Below are positions 23,334 to 34,400 of a DNA stretch of 64,000 nucleotides, one piece after another. Position 1 is the first letter of the stretch, and the number at the start of each line of letters is the position of its first letter. Where the stretch lies: assembly GCA_020740775.1 (NCBI GenBank), contig JAHEWK010000005.1:992001-1056000 (forward strand), written 5' to 3'. Source of the DNA: Ilyonectria destructans (taxonomy: Eukaryota > Ascomycota > Sordariomycetes > Hypocreales > Nectriaceae). A model generated the notes under the pieces. That model was not told the DNA's origin and made no database searches. It worked only from the letters and a program-made list of their open reading frames with translations. The translations under genes and the position numbers were made by a program.

Positions 23334-24992
23334 CTAGTTGACACTCCGCTGAATCCATTTATCGTCCAGCTGGCCCATTGTGATTTTGCCTGCCACCTTG
23401 CCATTTACAGCATCGAGGAGCTTGCCACGGAGTAGATACGTCGGCGTGCAGCTCCAGGCGTGGCAAAAGCTGTTGTTCCTGACATCGCCATACGGGCTCG
23501 CGCGAGGATCCTCCGGGTCGTAGCACTCCCAGAACGTGTCTGCTCCAGCCCGGATCATGCCGCCCCAGTAGTTGTTGATAATCTCTAAGCACTTTTCGAA
23601 GCATCCCACCGTTACCAAGGCGTCGCAAACGTGGTGCCATAGGTATGGAGTAAGGGGCTTCACCGCGTCTGGGTGGGCAATTGTGTTGAGCAACGCTGTT
23701 CGGGCAGTCTCTTCTGGGAAAGCCTCTGCCAAGACGAGCCAGGCTGCAGAGGCATAGCTGATCTGAGAGTCAGGTCCAGAAATAAAGAGGTTATCCTTGG
23801 TGATAAAGTGCGTAGCTGCAGCTGTCATCTTGTCTACCATCTCCAAGTGTGGAGGCTCCTTGTCCAACGCCGTGGCCAACTTGTTGATTGCTTTTAAGCA
23901 GTACAACAGGACACCGTGGGACCCGGCATTACGATCCAAAGTGGGAGCCCAGTCTAAGAACTTCCAAAGCTTTGTACGTTCTGTCTCGAAGACGTGCGTC
24001 TCAGGATTGATGTGTAACAACGAACGCTTCGTACAAGTTAACACTGTGGGCCACAGAGCTTGTCCGGCGGCAACATCTCCTGACTCAACAACGTAGTCTA
24101 GAACAATGGCACCAAACAGGGCATCGTAGTCGACAATGTAATCAGTCGAGGGCGCCAGCTTCGGCTTTTCGAAAATGCAAGCCGGCAGCGAGCCGTCCGA
24201 ACGGATCACGGCGGCGAACTGGAAGATGCAGCGCTTGACAAGACCAAAGTCTCGAAGCGTGCTATAGTTAGCGAGGGCCTGGAGCCTCAGATCGCCGCTC
24301 CATAGGCGGCGGTCTCGGCGAGGTCCGTCTTCGAAGACGGTCTGCATGCAGTCCCTGAGAGTGGAGATGCTGCAGTGATCGATGTCCCGCAGCAGTGGGT
24401 TCTCGAACTCGATAGCGTCCAGCTCGTGGTCTTGGCCAATGGCGCTGACGCACTCGCACTTGACGTCGGAAAAGGAGACTTTGAATTTGGGGGACGTGTC
24501 GATGACTTGGACGCGCAGGAAGCGGAATGAGTACCGTCTTGGCAGAACCACAGTCTCGGGACACATGTCGATGTTGATCACTTCGTCCGGAAGCCAAGCC
24601 GTGCTGATCCACGTCTTGACATCGTCCATGGGCATGGTAACGTCCAGTGGAGATTCTCCAAAGGTCAGACGCAGCCTGCATGGGGCATCCATGTTGGTTC
24701 CTATGCAAGCCAGGTTAAAGGAGAGGAAGCCAACCATGTGGACCCCAAAGTCCAGAACGAACTCGTCTCCTTTGCCCCAGGCAAGCGCGGGGAGCTTGTC
24801 GATGGCATCCTTGCCTGCAGAAGGACTGATGCCAAAGTAACTCTGCTGGCCTGGACTGAAGGTGACAAATCTCTGGGGAGCGCGATCCCATCTGGCGAGA
24901 CTGGGGCACAAGCCTTCTGAGACTTTTTCAAAGTCACGGTTCCATACTGTCGGTACGACCTCCTCGATCGGGGGATTAGTGGCGTCAGCCAT
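23334..24992 (-). CDS. GH78-like alpha-L-rhamnosidase (six-hairpin glycosidase)
   Basis: Intronless, 552 residues, no signal peptide, so probably cytosolic. The first ~190 residues are a beta-rich region (KGDEFVLDFGVHMVGFLSF, LRLTFGESP, RYSFRFLRVQ). From about 200 the alpha/alpha six-hairpin barrel begins. The segment EDGPRRDRRLWSGD (221-234) is the acidic-site signature of family 78 rhamnosidases, where the equivalent acid residues act as general acid. Later conserved pieces are LDWAPTLDRN, TPYLWHHVCDAL and TFWECYDPEDPRASPYGD, then SFCHAWSCTPTYLL. The protein is shorter than the multi-domain secreted enzymes and lacks extra carbohydrate-binding modules. It is divergent from a sugar transporter, which suggests that an imported rhamnoside is cleaved inside the cell (inference). 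The start at 24992 (MADATNPP) is the first ATG in frame. Confidence 0.85.
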   Translation of the reverse strand: MADATNPPIEEVVPTVWNRDFEKVSEGLCPSLARWDRAPQRFVTFSPGQQSYFGISPSAGKDAIDKLPALAWGKGDEFVLDFGVHMVGFLSFNLACIGTNMDAPCRLRLTFGESPLDVTMPMDDVKTWISTAWLPDEVINIDMCPETVVLPRRYSFRFLRVQVIDTSPKFKVSFSDVKCECVSAIGQDHELDAIEFENPLLRDIDHCSISTLRDCMQTVFEDGPRRDRRLWSGDLRLQALANYSTLRDFGLVKRCIFQFAAVIRSDGSLPACIFEKPKLAPSTDYIVDYDALFGAIVLDYVVESGDVAAGQALWPTVLTCTKRSLLHINPETHVFETERTKLWKFLDWAPTLDRNAGSHGVLLYCLKAINKLATALDKEPPHLEMVDKMTAAATHFITKDNLFISGPDSQISYASAAWLVLAEAFPEETARTALLNTIAHPDAVKPLTPYLWHHVCDALVTVGCFEKCLEIINNYWGGMIRAGADTFWECYDPEDPRASPYGDVRNNSFCHAWSCTPTYLLRGKLLDAVNGKVAGKITMGQLDDKWIQRSVN

Positions 24993-26318
24993 GGAGGTTG
25001 GGCTGGAGGATATTGAATTGGATGTGGGAAGAGGCGAGTGAACGACGGCAATCCCCGGGGTTTTAACGAAGTTCGGTGATGCGATGCTTCGATTTCAACT
25101 TGTGATTACAAAAGAATCCCGCGAGAAGCAGCAAAGTGGCGATGGACGCGATGAGATGACACGAGCAACGGTTGATACTGGCCCGAATCCGAGTGCTTGG
25201 CGTCAATGGCTCCCGTTGATGCATGCAAAATCGGGAGCCAATCGACCGAAACGCTCTCAACTACACCGAATAATTGGAGACATGAATCGGCTGATTATGC
25301 AACCCCTCAAGTCATGACTCTTCCTACATACTTCGAGACGGTCTGGGCGCCAAGCGAAGGTGTCAACTCCACCAAAATAGTCCTGGAACGGCAAGTCTAG
25401 GCACAACTCTGGGAGAACCACGGATAGTTCTCCCGAGACTGGGATAGAAATCGGCGAGCCAGACTCCATTCGTATTAGCGACCTTGCCACCTCGTGGCGG
25501 CGGGGAAGTTGGCTTCGGGCTAGCAATGTACCCCAATTACGACGTCGGCAAACCCCAGGGTTGATCATCGCTGACAGAGGCAATACACTGGAGCAGACAC
25601 ATGATCCTCTTTGTGGGGAGATGAGGGGATTCCGGGGACTGCGTTTTGCGGAACATGGGGCCATGGTCCCTCGGCATAGTGGACGGCGGCCTGCGGTTTA
25701 AGCGGTGAAAACACCACGTTGATGATGCCCTCAGGAGACTTCAGAGCCTCCGTCTGCAAGCAAACCGCAATTACGTCAATTCCCCGTCCACGAGTCAATT
25801 CCCCATGACAGGAACCGTCCTAGCTCCCCAAACCACGCCGTGGCTGGCCTTGTGCGGCCTGAACAGGCCAAACTACGCGCTGTGGTCTGCCGGTTCTTCC
25901 CCAATTCCGCATGACCCTAGGCTAGCTTCAGCCCGCTCCAAGAGCCGGTCTAGACTCCCGAGGGAATAGAAAATTTTTGGGGTTATGCCTGGACGACCAC
26001 ACGACCTCGCTAACCGCTAACCCAAGTCTCCCAGCGCCATGGGTGTGCCCACGCCCGGACTCTCTCCAATGCTTCGGCCCAGCCGACCCCGTGGGGAAAG
26101 GTTGGAGAGAGCTAGCGGAATGTGGATGTGGCAGGCCGTGTGGGCAATTAAGTTAAATAGCTTGCAACGTCCATCTCATGAGTTTTCGTTCATCTCATCT
26201 CCATCTCCATCTTCATCCCGCTCCATCAAACAGGGTTGACAAGTCTTCAATCGCCTCAGACCGCCTTGTCGACACAGATCCACAACCTCCCCGCGTCAAA
26301 TCAACCTCCTCGATCGCC
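24993..26318. promoter_or_regulatory. Divergent promoter region of the rhamnosidase and transporter genes
   Basis: A 1.3-kb gap between two divergently transcribed sugar-use genes. It contains the direct repeat GTCAATTCCCC at 25775-25785 and 25794-25804, nineteen bases apart, and G/C-tract motifs such as GTGGGG near 25612 that fit the loose CreA consensus. The final 100 bases before the transporter ATG are CT-rich. Regulation by a sugar-specific activator and carbon repression is inferred only; no protein gene is seen here. Confidence 0.4.
25775..25804. repeat. Direct repeat GTCAATTCCCC, two copies
   Basis: Two identical 11-base copies start 19 bases apart, roughly two helical turns, inside the shared upstream region. 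This is compatible with a paired activator site, but two short copies could also be chance. Confidence 0.45.
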
Positions 26319-27999
26319 ATGAGCGACGTCAAGAAAGACTCGGAGACCGGCGTCGTCGACGTCGGCAAGCCCGAGCACTTCGAGCAGGTCGCTGCCACCG
26401 CCGCCGCCGAAGACCACCAGGAGGGCCCTATCCAGGCCATCCGAAAGCACCCTCTCGCCTTCATCTGGTGTGTCTACGCCATCTACATCCTCATCCTATC
26501 CAGCTTCGACAACCAGGCGAGCGGTATCGTCCTGGGTATCCCTCAGTTCCGCAAGGACTTTGGAACTCCCTTTGCTGGCGACTATGTCCTTCCCGCGAAG
26601 TGGCAGTCCGCCTATAGCGGTGGCCCCGTTGCCTCGTAAGTGGTCCATAATGCTCTGACTACCGCGGTAGCTTCAGCTCAGCTAACAAATCCCCCAACAG
26701 AGCTGTCATCGGTTCCCTAGGCTCTGGATTTATCACGGACAAGTTCGGCCGCAAGTGGACTCTTCTGCTCTGTTACGTTCTCGTCTTCGTTGCCATCACC
26801 GTCGAAGTCATCAGCACCACCAACGCCATCTTCTTCGTCGGCAAGTTCATCGCCGGTTTCGCCGTCGGTGGCTTCATCACTGTTAGCATGACTTATATCG
26901 GCGAGGTTGCTCCTCTGGCTCTCCGAGGAACACTCACCGCCGCCGCCGCCATCGCCTTCACCCTCGGACCCTTCATCGTCTCCCTCGTCGTCAAGGGAAC
27001 CGGCGCTGGAACCACCCGCTGGGCCTACCGCTCCATTTTCGTTTCCCAGTACGCCGTCAGCGGTCTCGGAATCCTCATCCTTCCCTTCATGCCCGAGTCT
27101 CCCTGGTGGCTCCTCGACCACGGCAAGGCCGACAAGGCCGTCCGCGCCCTCGAGCGACTTGGCTACACTGGACAGGAGAATGAGAAGCGCATCGCTGTCA
27201 TCACCCAGACCTTGGAGGAGGTCCGCAAGGAGACCGATGGAGCCAGCTTCTTGGAGTGCTTCCGCAAGTCTAACCTTCGCCGCACTATGATCTCCGTTGC
27301 CCCCATGAGCATCCAGGCTCTCTGCGGTGTCTTCTTCGTTGCCGCCTACTCTACCTACTACCAGCAGCTTGCCGGATACTCCACCGACATGAGCTTCAAC
27401 CTCGGTGTCATCCAGCAGGTTCTGTCCATGCTTGGCAACATTACTTCGTGGTTCCTGATCGACCGAGTTGGTCGCCGACCCCTCACCATCTGGGGAATGG
27501 TTGTCCTTACTGTTATCCTGTGCGTCACCGGTGGACTCGCCGTTGTCGGCTCCGTTGCCGCTACCAAGGGGACTGTTGCTCTGCTCCTGGTTTACTGCTA
27601 TTTCTACAACGTCACCATCGGTGCCACCGCCTACACCCTTCTTACCGAGGTCGCCACCTCCCGACTTCGCGCCAAGACTGCCTCCATCTCGCTTGCTCTC
27701 CAGAACTCCCTCTTCGTAAGTTTCCCGGTAACAAAAGCTTCCCCGAACAGTTACTAACATTAATCTAGACCATGTGGGCTTTCGTCATCCCCTTCCTGTT
27801 CAACCCTGATCAGGCCAACCTCGGAGCCAAGGTTGCGTTCATCTTCGGCGCCCTGGCGGTGTTGTCCACTATCTACCTCTGGTTCTGCCAGCCCGAGACT
27901 GCTGGTCGCTCCTACGAGGAGTTGGATGAGCTCTTCATGAAGAAGGTCCCTGCTCGCGAGTTCAAGAGCTTCGTGACTGACGCGGAGCAGAGGCAGTAG
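26319..27999 (+). CDS. MFS sugar transporter
   Basis: Three exons (26319-26635, 26701-27715, 27769-27999) give 520 residues. Twelve membrane segments are expected. Sugar-porter signatures seen in order are: DKFGRKW after TM2, GKFIAGFAVGGF, YIGEVAPLALRG, RW in the central part, PESPWWLLDHGK at the end of TM6, DRVGRRPL after TM8, and PETAGRSYEELDELF at the C-terminal end. It belongs to the hexose/alpha-glucoside-type branch of fungal sugar porters; the true substrate cannot be read from sequence. Introns are GTAAGT...AACAG and GTAAGT...TCTAG, the latter with a clear branch site (TTACTAAC). The N-terminal 50 residues are acidic and cytosolic. Its divergent partner is the rhamnosidase, so rhamnose or a rhamnoside is a reasonable guess. 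Confidence 0.92.
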
Positions 28000-28966
28000 A
28001 TTTGACCTCATCATGAGCAATGACCTGAATGGTTACTATTAGCAGAAAGGCGGCGACCCAGTGAAATACTGGGATATATAGGCAGTACATACAGTTCGCC
28101 TTTCCGCTTCTGTAAAAACAACCTCCCCAGGCATATACTGGCGGATTAATCAATAACATTTGTTACTTCACTGAACATTTCCTCTCCGGTGCATGTATCA
28201 CTCTCCACGACTATTGTTCCCTCCAAACCTGTATTCCATCGTGCCTTGTTGCGTTCACCTCAGCCTACAAAGATGCGATATGATATCACAGGATCGTGAC
28301 AGTTATAGCAAATGCTCCACGAAGTACTCTTGAGCCAACCACTAAGTATCGAATCCTGAGACACTTAGATCTATAGTGGTCTAAAGGTTCACATCGAGTG
28401 AGCCTGAGCCGTTCAAAATTGTCACTGACAGGCCTCAGTAGATGCGGTGTGAGAGTGGCGAGGTAGACTTGCGCGGGGTCCAGTGGCCTTTTCGGATAAT
28501 TTTGTCGCCGGCTAAGACGGCACAGTCCGGGAATTTGCTGAAAGCTGCGATTGCCATAACAAAGAATGCTACCAAGCCATGCTTGTTGACGTATGTGGGA
28601 TATTGGCTTATTGTGGCTTGGCTCGGCTTACGCTCAATTCTACCCATTCAAGTCGATTGGCGAGTGCACGTCCTAGCTCATGGCTGCTTATGTCTGGGCT
28701 TACCCCTGAAAACCCTTTCCATCTGTGCTAATTGAGGTGTGTAGTTTGGCTCATTGGCTCAAGTTCAGTAGGATCTGCTGATACTCTCCAATTAGGTAAT
28801 GGCCGGTACTTCGCCTTTGAGGTAATGAAATCCACTATAACGGGAGGTTAATATACCCTGGCTTGCAAGTAACTATATAAATCGATATATACAGCGAGTG
28901 GTCTCTTTCACTGCCGCTACAGCTCCATAGCTTCAACTCCATCCGAATTTAAAACGAATACCTAAG
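28000..28966. other. Intergenic with a TATA box before the secreted hydrolase
   Basis: The 3' flank of the transporter gene and the promoter of the next gene. A TATATAA lies at 28874-28880, about 100 bases before the hydrolase start. No gene is seen. Confidence 0.55.
28874..28880 (+). promoter_or_regulatory. TATA box of the secreted hydrolase gene
   Basis: TATATAA sits 93 bases before the ATG at 28967 and 111 bases before the likelier ATG at 28985, a spacing consistent with a short leader. Confidence 0.55.
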
Positions 28967-30520
28967 TTGTTGAACACGAAGACAGCCATGTTTACGAAAT
29001 CAACTTTCTGCTGGGTAGCCTGGGCCTTCGTTGCCCTCCATCCTCCAGTGTTTGCCTCCCCTTTGAAGGCACACAACTCAACATATCCGCCAAACCCAAC
29101 TATTAGCTTCACCACTTGTGCACCGGAGTATAGCATGTCGGAAGAGTTTGAGTGCGGCTCTCTGACAGTGCCCATCGATCACGACAACACAGCGAACGGT
29201 AGCATTGACCTATTCGTTTCTCGTCGGAAGGCAACTGGAACGTCGACCTCTCTTGGTAGCCTCGTTTTCAATAACGGCGGTCCTGGGTCGGGATCGTCCA
29301 TTGTATTCCAAGCGCTTTCAATTGGGTTGCCTGCCTTTCCTTCCTTTAGCCAGGATATCTTGGAGAACTACGACGTTATTGCTGTTGATACTCGGGGTAT
29401 TGGCTACAGCAACGCGATATCTTGCGACAAGGATATTTGGAACAGTGCCCCTAAAGTATTCGCAACAGACGACGCCAGTTTCTCGAAACTCCTTGCATTC
29501 AACAAAGACTTGGGGGAGAGCTGCTTGAAGCTAACCGGCCCTCTTGCTGGCTTCATGGACTCTGTATCAACTGCTAAAGACTTCGAACTGCTACGCAAAG
29601 CTCTTGGTGATGAAGTGCTGAACTACATTGGATTCTCCTATGGCACCGTGCTTGGTCAAGCCTATGCAGAGCTCTACCCGCAGCATGTCGGCCGGATGGT
29701 TCTTGATGCCGTGGTCGACCATTCGACCCCTGGGGCCATATCCTCTATCATGACAGAGTCCCAGACCTACCAAGCCACCCTCGAGCAGTTCTTTTTGTGG
29801 TGCAACGAGACGGTCGAGTGTTCTCTCCATGGCCGGGATCTTCCGACTATCTTCAAGACCCTTGCATCTGCCACTTCGTTGCCTGCACACTGCGAGGCCG
29901 GCGAGGGCAAATGCAAACCTCAGGTCACGGGCGAAGATGTGCTCTTCAATGCCCAAGGCCAACTGTTGCTTATCCAGTCACCATTTCAAAATTGGACAGG
30001 CCTTGCAGATGGCATCAATTTAGCCTTCAACGGTAATGCCAAAGGCTTATCCACGAAGTTGAAGACCGACAATACGGAAACAAATATTGGCTCGGACTAC
30101 GCCGCCCGTGCCATTATTTGCCAAGACTACGGCAGCTCTTTCACCTCATCAGCAGATATCAAGAACATTCTGGGGGTCACGTCAGCACTTCTCCCCTTGA
30201 CACGTGGTGCATCCGAGGCTTTTGCCGCTGAAGCCTACTGTGCAAGCTGGCCAACCTCGGTACGGTATCCGCCCCAGGCGCCAAACGCAAAGCAGATGGA
30301 CAGGGTGCCGCCGCTTATGCTCGTGAACGCATTCTTCGACCCCGAGACAAGTGCTGCGTGGGCGCAAAGTGTGGGGCAGCAGATCCCAAGTGCTGTGAAT
30401 GTGTGGCGAAACGGATCTGGCCATACAAGTTACGCACTCGAAGGGGAGACTAGAAAGGCGATTGATGAATTCTTGATCAGCGGAAAGTTGCCAGAGCAAG
30501 GAACGGTGTTTGAGACATAA
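28967..30520 (+). CDS. Secreted tripeptidyl-aminopeptidase-like alpha/beta hydrolase (TAP-like)
   Basis: Intronless, 517 residues counted from 28967. The second ATG at 28985 (MFTKSTFCWVAWAF) probably starts translation, since a typical signal peptide then runs to ...PPVFA. The oxyanion region is NNGGPGSG (102-109), the strand VIAVDTRGIGYS follows, and the nucleophile elbow is GFSYG with Ser224. The Asp is probably in VNAFFDPETS and the His in GSGHTSY near the end, which belongs to the TAP-like C-terminal domain. Homologues in Streptomyces cleave N-terminal tripeptides; many fungal members are secreted and of unknown substrate. Cysteines (about ten in the mature part) suit an extracellular protein. 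It stands alone with its own TATA box. Confidence 0.9.
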   Translation: MLNTKTAMFTKSTFCWVAWAFVALHPPVFASPLKAHNSTYPPNPTISFTTCAPEYSMSEEFECGSLTVPIDHDNTANGSIDLFVSRRKATGTSTSLGSLVFNNGGPGSGSSIVFQALSIGLPAFPSFSQDILENYDVIAVDTRGIGYSNAISCDKDIWNSAPKVFATDDASFSKLLAFNKDLGESCLKLTGPLAGFMDSVSTAKDFELLRKALGDEVLNYIGFSYGTVLGQAYAELYPQHVGRMVLDAVVDHSTPGAISSIMTESQTYQATLEQFFLWCNETVECSLHGRDLPTIFKTLASATSLPAHCEAGEGKCKPQVTGEDVLFNAQGQLLLIQSPFQNWTGLADGINLAFNGNAKGLSTKLKTDNTETNIGSDYAARAIICQDYGSSFTSSADIKNILGVTSALLPLTRGASEAFAAEAYCASWPTSVRYPPQAPNAKQMDRVPPLMLVNAFFDPETSAAWAQSVGQQIPSAVNVWRNGSGHTSYALEGETRKAIDEFLISGKLPEQGTVFET

Positions 30521-31480
30521 AAGATTAGGAACAGGAATGGTAGGCGTATGCATGTGGATTTATAGGCAATTTATGGCATCACCCAACCTATAAACAAACT
30601 AGGGCCACCATGATATACTAGATATATTCCTATTCAAATCAACTACACAGTGTTCAAGTTTGTGAACTTGGATGTGTTGGAAGCTGCCTTTATACTGTGC
30701 ATACCGTGGAGGCGGTTTGGTGTTCATAGTCAACGCAAGACCAACCCCGCGTTTCCAGGCCTCCTGTCAGAGCCGAACCGCACGACTCCGGGCCTATAGA
30801 ATATGCGCTTGAGCATTTATTTTAGAATTCGTTAATCTCCATGTCCTTTTCACCAAAATAGATTACCTGCTTAGCTCACGTAGAACTTGCCAATGAGGTA
30901 TTGGGTGTGGCTGGGTGCGTCCTTCGCAAATGAGCAGGCGCTCTGGTTGTGGCCAGAACATAGACCTAGGAGTGCATTGCGGCTAGTTGTTGTAGCGCAC
31001 ACGCAGGTAGGTGGCCGGCTGAATGAACTGGCTTGGCAGGGATATTTGTTTCGTATGGTGGTATCTTTTGGGCTCTGTACGGCTGAGAGGACATCCGGAA
31101 CGACCGCCGCAGCCATGCATACCCTGAGACAAGACGCCGACAACGCAAACTTCATGTGTAGCCTGGTCGCATCAAGCGTATCTTCAGGGTTCGTTGATTG
31201 GGCACCGCAAGCTCACACCGTCGGCGTTTGGGTTGATAGCCGCCGACCATGTCTCCGCTAAGAACCAACTGCATATTCACGAAACGGAAGGTCAGGACAA
31301 CCAACACACATATTTGGCCGAGCCGTTGGATCCTACGGATAAGTGATAACCCCATTCAGCCTACCCGCCGGGGTTTATTATGCCCTGATCTCCCGCATCA
31401 CCCCGCAGTTTATCTCGTTCGGTTCAAAACGCATCATTCTGATCCACCAAGCGCGTGTCGTTCCTTCATCGCCTCGTTCC
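30521..31480. other. Intergenic with one candidate small gene
   Basis: 3' flank of the hydrolase and promoter of the GTPase gene. It contains a possible small secreted protein gene on the minus strand (30871-31155, listed separately). Otherwise nothing is seen. Confidence 0.45.
30871..31155 (-). CDS. Hypothetical small cysteine-containing protein, possibly secreted
   Basis: A 94-codon frame begins MKFALSASCLRVCMAAAVVP and has a moderately hydrophobic first 25 residues, as a weak signal peptide might. The rest holds five cysteines (YPC, TCVC, GLC, SAC) and polar residues, with no known domain. The cysteine count is odd, there is no homology I can name, and the promoter is not evident, so this may be chance. 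I list it because small secreted proteins often have only these traits. Confidence 0.3.
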   Translation of the reverse strand: MKFALSASCLRVCMAAAVVPDVLSAVQSPKDTTIRNKYPCQASSFSRPPTCVCATTTSRNALLGLCSGHNQSACSFAKDAPSHTQYLIGKFYVS

Positions 31481-34400
31481 ATGACGCAACTGACATTCCA
31501 AGCCATGAAATCAAAGGTACGTCTTTTTCACTGCATCAGGTATCCGTCGCGAGCCAGGATCATCTGATGGTTATTGTAGCGTCGAGCCGGCGGAGCAGGT
31601 TCTGCCGCCACTTCCAGCATCTCTGGCACCCCGCGTGACGACGCAGACGTGCCCATCCCTTCAATTGAAGACCGCGCATCATCCACTCCTGTGTCCGATG
31701 ATACCTCTACGACTTCTAGTCGCTCTTCGCGCTTTCGCACGCCTTCTGTATCTGTTACCCCTCCGGTCTCCTCATCGAGTGCTCGATCCACTGTCAGTCG
31801 GGGAGGTAGCGGGACAGTCGGTCGGGCACGATCCGAAAGTCATGGCATTGACTCTGCCCTAAATCGCATGACCCTCTCAAGCCCAGATGGGATCGGTAAC
31901 TTGTCCCATGTAGCCGATGCAATCAATGCTGTGGCTCGAGGATCAGACAGTCGTTCCGTGTCGCTCGCCCCAGATGATCAAATCGGTAAAGACAAGTCGA
32001 GGTCGTCTCAACCATCAGCTCACAGGAGACGCTCAAGTTCTAAAGTCAACGCTTTGCCCCATGATGTCAAGGATGAAGAACTTCCACAAGATGCTTTCCA
32101 TAACCCATCCTTCCAACAGGCATTTGGAGACGCGAAGACGCTCATGTCAAATATACGGGACGTGTTAGGAAGCACCTCACTTCACAGCGACCCCGACTCT
32201 ACAATGCAGCGACTACACAGGGAGGCTGGTGACTTGGCTTGCTTCAAATATCCATCCACGCGGACTGTTGGGTTCGTCGGCGACTCTGGTGTTGGTGAGT
32301 TATTTTGTCCCTCTTGGAAAAGAAGCATAGGAAATGTCTAATTCTCTCTGGTATAGGAAAAAGCAGCCTCTTAAACTCTCTCCTTGATTTTCAGGACCTT
32401 GCTAGGACCGTAAGTTCAGTGCTCCAATGGCTGCATGCCTGCCTGTAGAGTATTGACAATGGATAGAGCAACAGTGGCGAGGCATGCACATGTGTCGCCA
32501 CAGAATACCACTACCATGAGCGCAATGCCTTCGATATTGAGGTAGAGTTGTTCTCAATGGATGAGATCAAAGGCCAGCTCTTGGATCTCCTGCAGTCCTA
32601 TCGGCACTTCCACTTTCATCAGCATGAGATGGAGCCTGCAGAGAAAGAGGATATGGAAGAAATCGCAAAGCGAGCAGGATATACTTTCCGTGCCATGTTC
32701 TGTGATCGCATGGACGATGAGAATTTCCTTGTTGAGAATTCGGAACGTGTTGTTCTAAAGAGTCTTACTTCTTGGGCGGTAGATGCAAGGCCTTCGGGCA
32801 TCGCCTCTCGCGAATCTGGGCTCTCACAGCAGAGATGTTCTGCCAAATTGATGCAGCTATCCTCAGAGCCGGCTTCAAAGCAAAATCCAGCAAAGTGGCC
32901 GTTTATCAGAAAGATCAAGTAAGTTGAAGAATGATTTCTCAGGTGTGTTCACCGATACAAACTGACACTTCGCAAGGTTGTTCCTGAACGCCCACATCCT
33001 CAGCAAGGGCCTTGTCCTTGTTGATCTCCCAGGTATGTTGAACGTTTATCGTCCACCCAAAAATGAGATGCGAAACTTACATTGGCAGGTCTTCATGATA
33101 TGAATTTGGCCCGAAGAACGATTACTGAGAGGTTTCTGCTCGAATGCGATGAGATATTTGTCGTTTGCAACATTGGACGTGCCGTGACCGACGCAGGAGT
33201 CGAGTCTGTGTTCGAGTTGGCCCGCCAGGCTAACTTGTCCAATGTGGGAGTCATATGTACTAGATCCGACGTGAGTGATAACATAACCCTTTCTGATCCA
33301 GTCAGAGTGTTCAGTTTCAAGGACTAATTAGTTGAAAACAGGACATAAACGCCAACGAAGCCAAGAAAGACTGGAAAGGGCAGAAGTCGAAGAATATCCA
33401 ACGCCTGATTGACGCAGTTGCCGCAGACAAGAGAGACGATGACAAAGTTGAGTCCGAGCTTACTGGATACGATGAGGATGATGATCCTTCTGATGAAGAG
33501 AGAGACTATTTTCTGGAACTTCACAAACAGCAGCGCCTTATCCGGTTAGTAGAGAGCTCACCCTTTATCGAATTCTGCAGAAACCCAGTTCTCCTAGGCT
33601 AATTGCTAACGAATTTAACTTCTAGAAAGCGGAAGAATGAGCACACGTTTGAGTATGTTGCACATCCCCTACTATCGCGGATACTACAATACTGGATGCT
33701 AATATACGGATCGCTATTCCAGATTACACGCTTACCTTGTCACCACGCGCAACTCAACGATCTGTCAGAAACTGCGAGATCAATACAGCAGCAAGGTGCC
33801 GAGTGGGGACCTCAGGGTGTTCTGCGTGAGCAACAAGAACTACTGGGGCCACAGGATGAAATCACGGGACGCTGCCCTCCCTTACCTTCAACTAAGCTGC
33901 ATCCTCGAAGTGCGGAAATATTGCATCTCTATCGTAGCAAACAGCCAACGCCGCATTGCTACCCGCTATATGAGAGACGAAATCCCCGATCTTCTTGCTC
34001 AACTAGAGCTCTGGGTTCAATCTGGCGCGGGCAGCGCCGATGCGGAGAGGAAAGAAGTTGTCCGCTGCACTTTGAATGAACTTGAAAGTCGACTGAAAAA
34101 AGTAGGTAGATATCAAGATGGAGCTAGTTGTGATAGTGGCTCAGTGAAGGCGATCAAGCTGACGAGGCGGGGCAGGATTTGAGTTCCAACTCGTCTAGTG
34201 TCAATAATATCGCCACATCGATCAAGCAAGACTTCTTGGAGAAAATATACGAGAGTATGTATTTGCTCTTATATTCATATCACTTTCCCTGATGCCCTTA
34301 CCGCAAATCGCCATGACATTTAACTAATAGTTTCCACAAGAACGCCGCGTCTCTGACTGGAGCGAGTCGGCAATAGAAGCTGGGGATGAGTGGAGTGGAG

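Noticed and set aside
26717..27760. A 347-codon minus frame opposite the MFS transporter
   Set aside because: Antisense shadow: repetitive Gly/Glu/Asp composition, no start context, overlaps two well-supported exons.
23334..30520. A secondary-metabolite gene cluster
   Set aside because: No polyketide synthase, peptide synthetase, terpene cyclase or prenyltransferase is present in the window.
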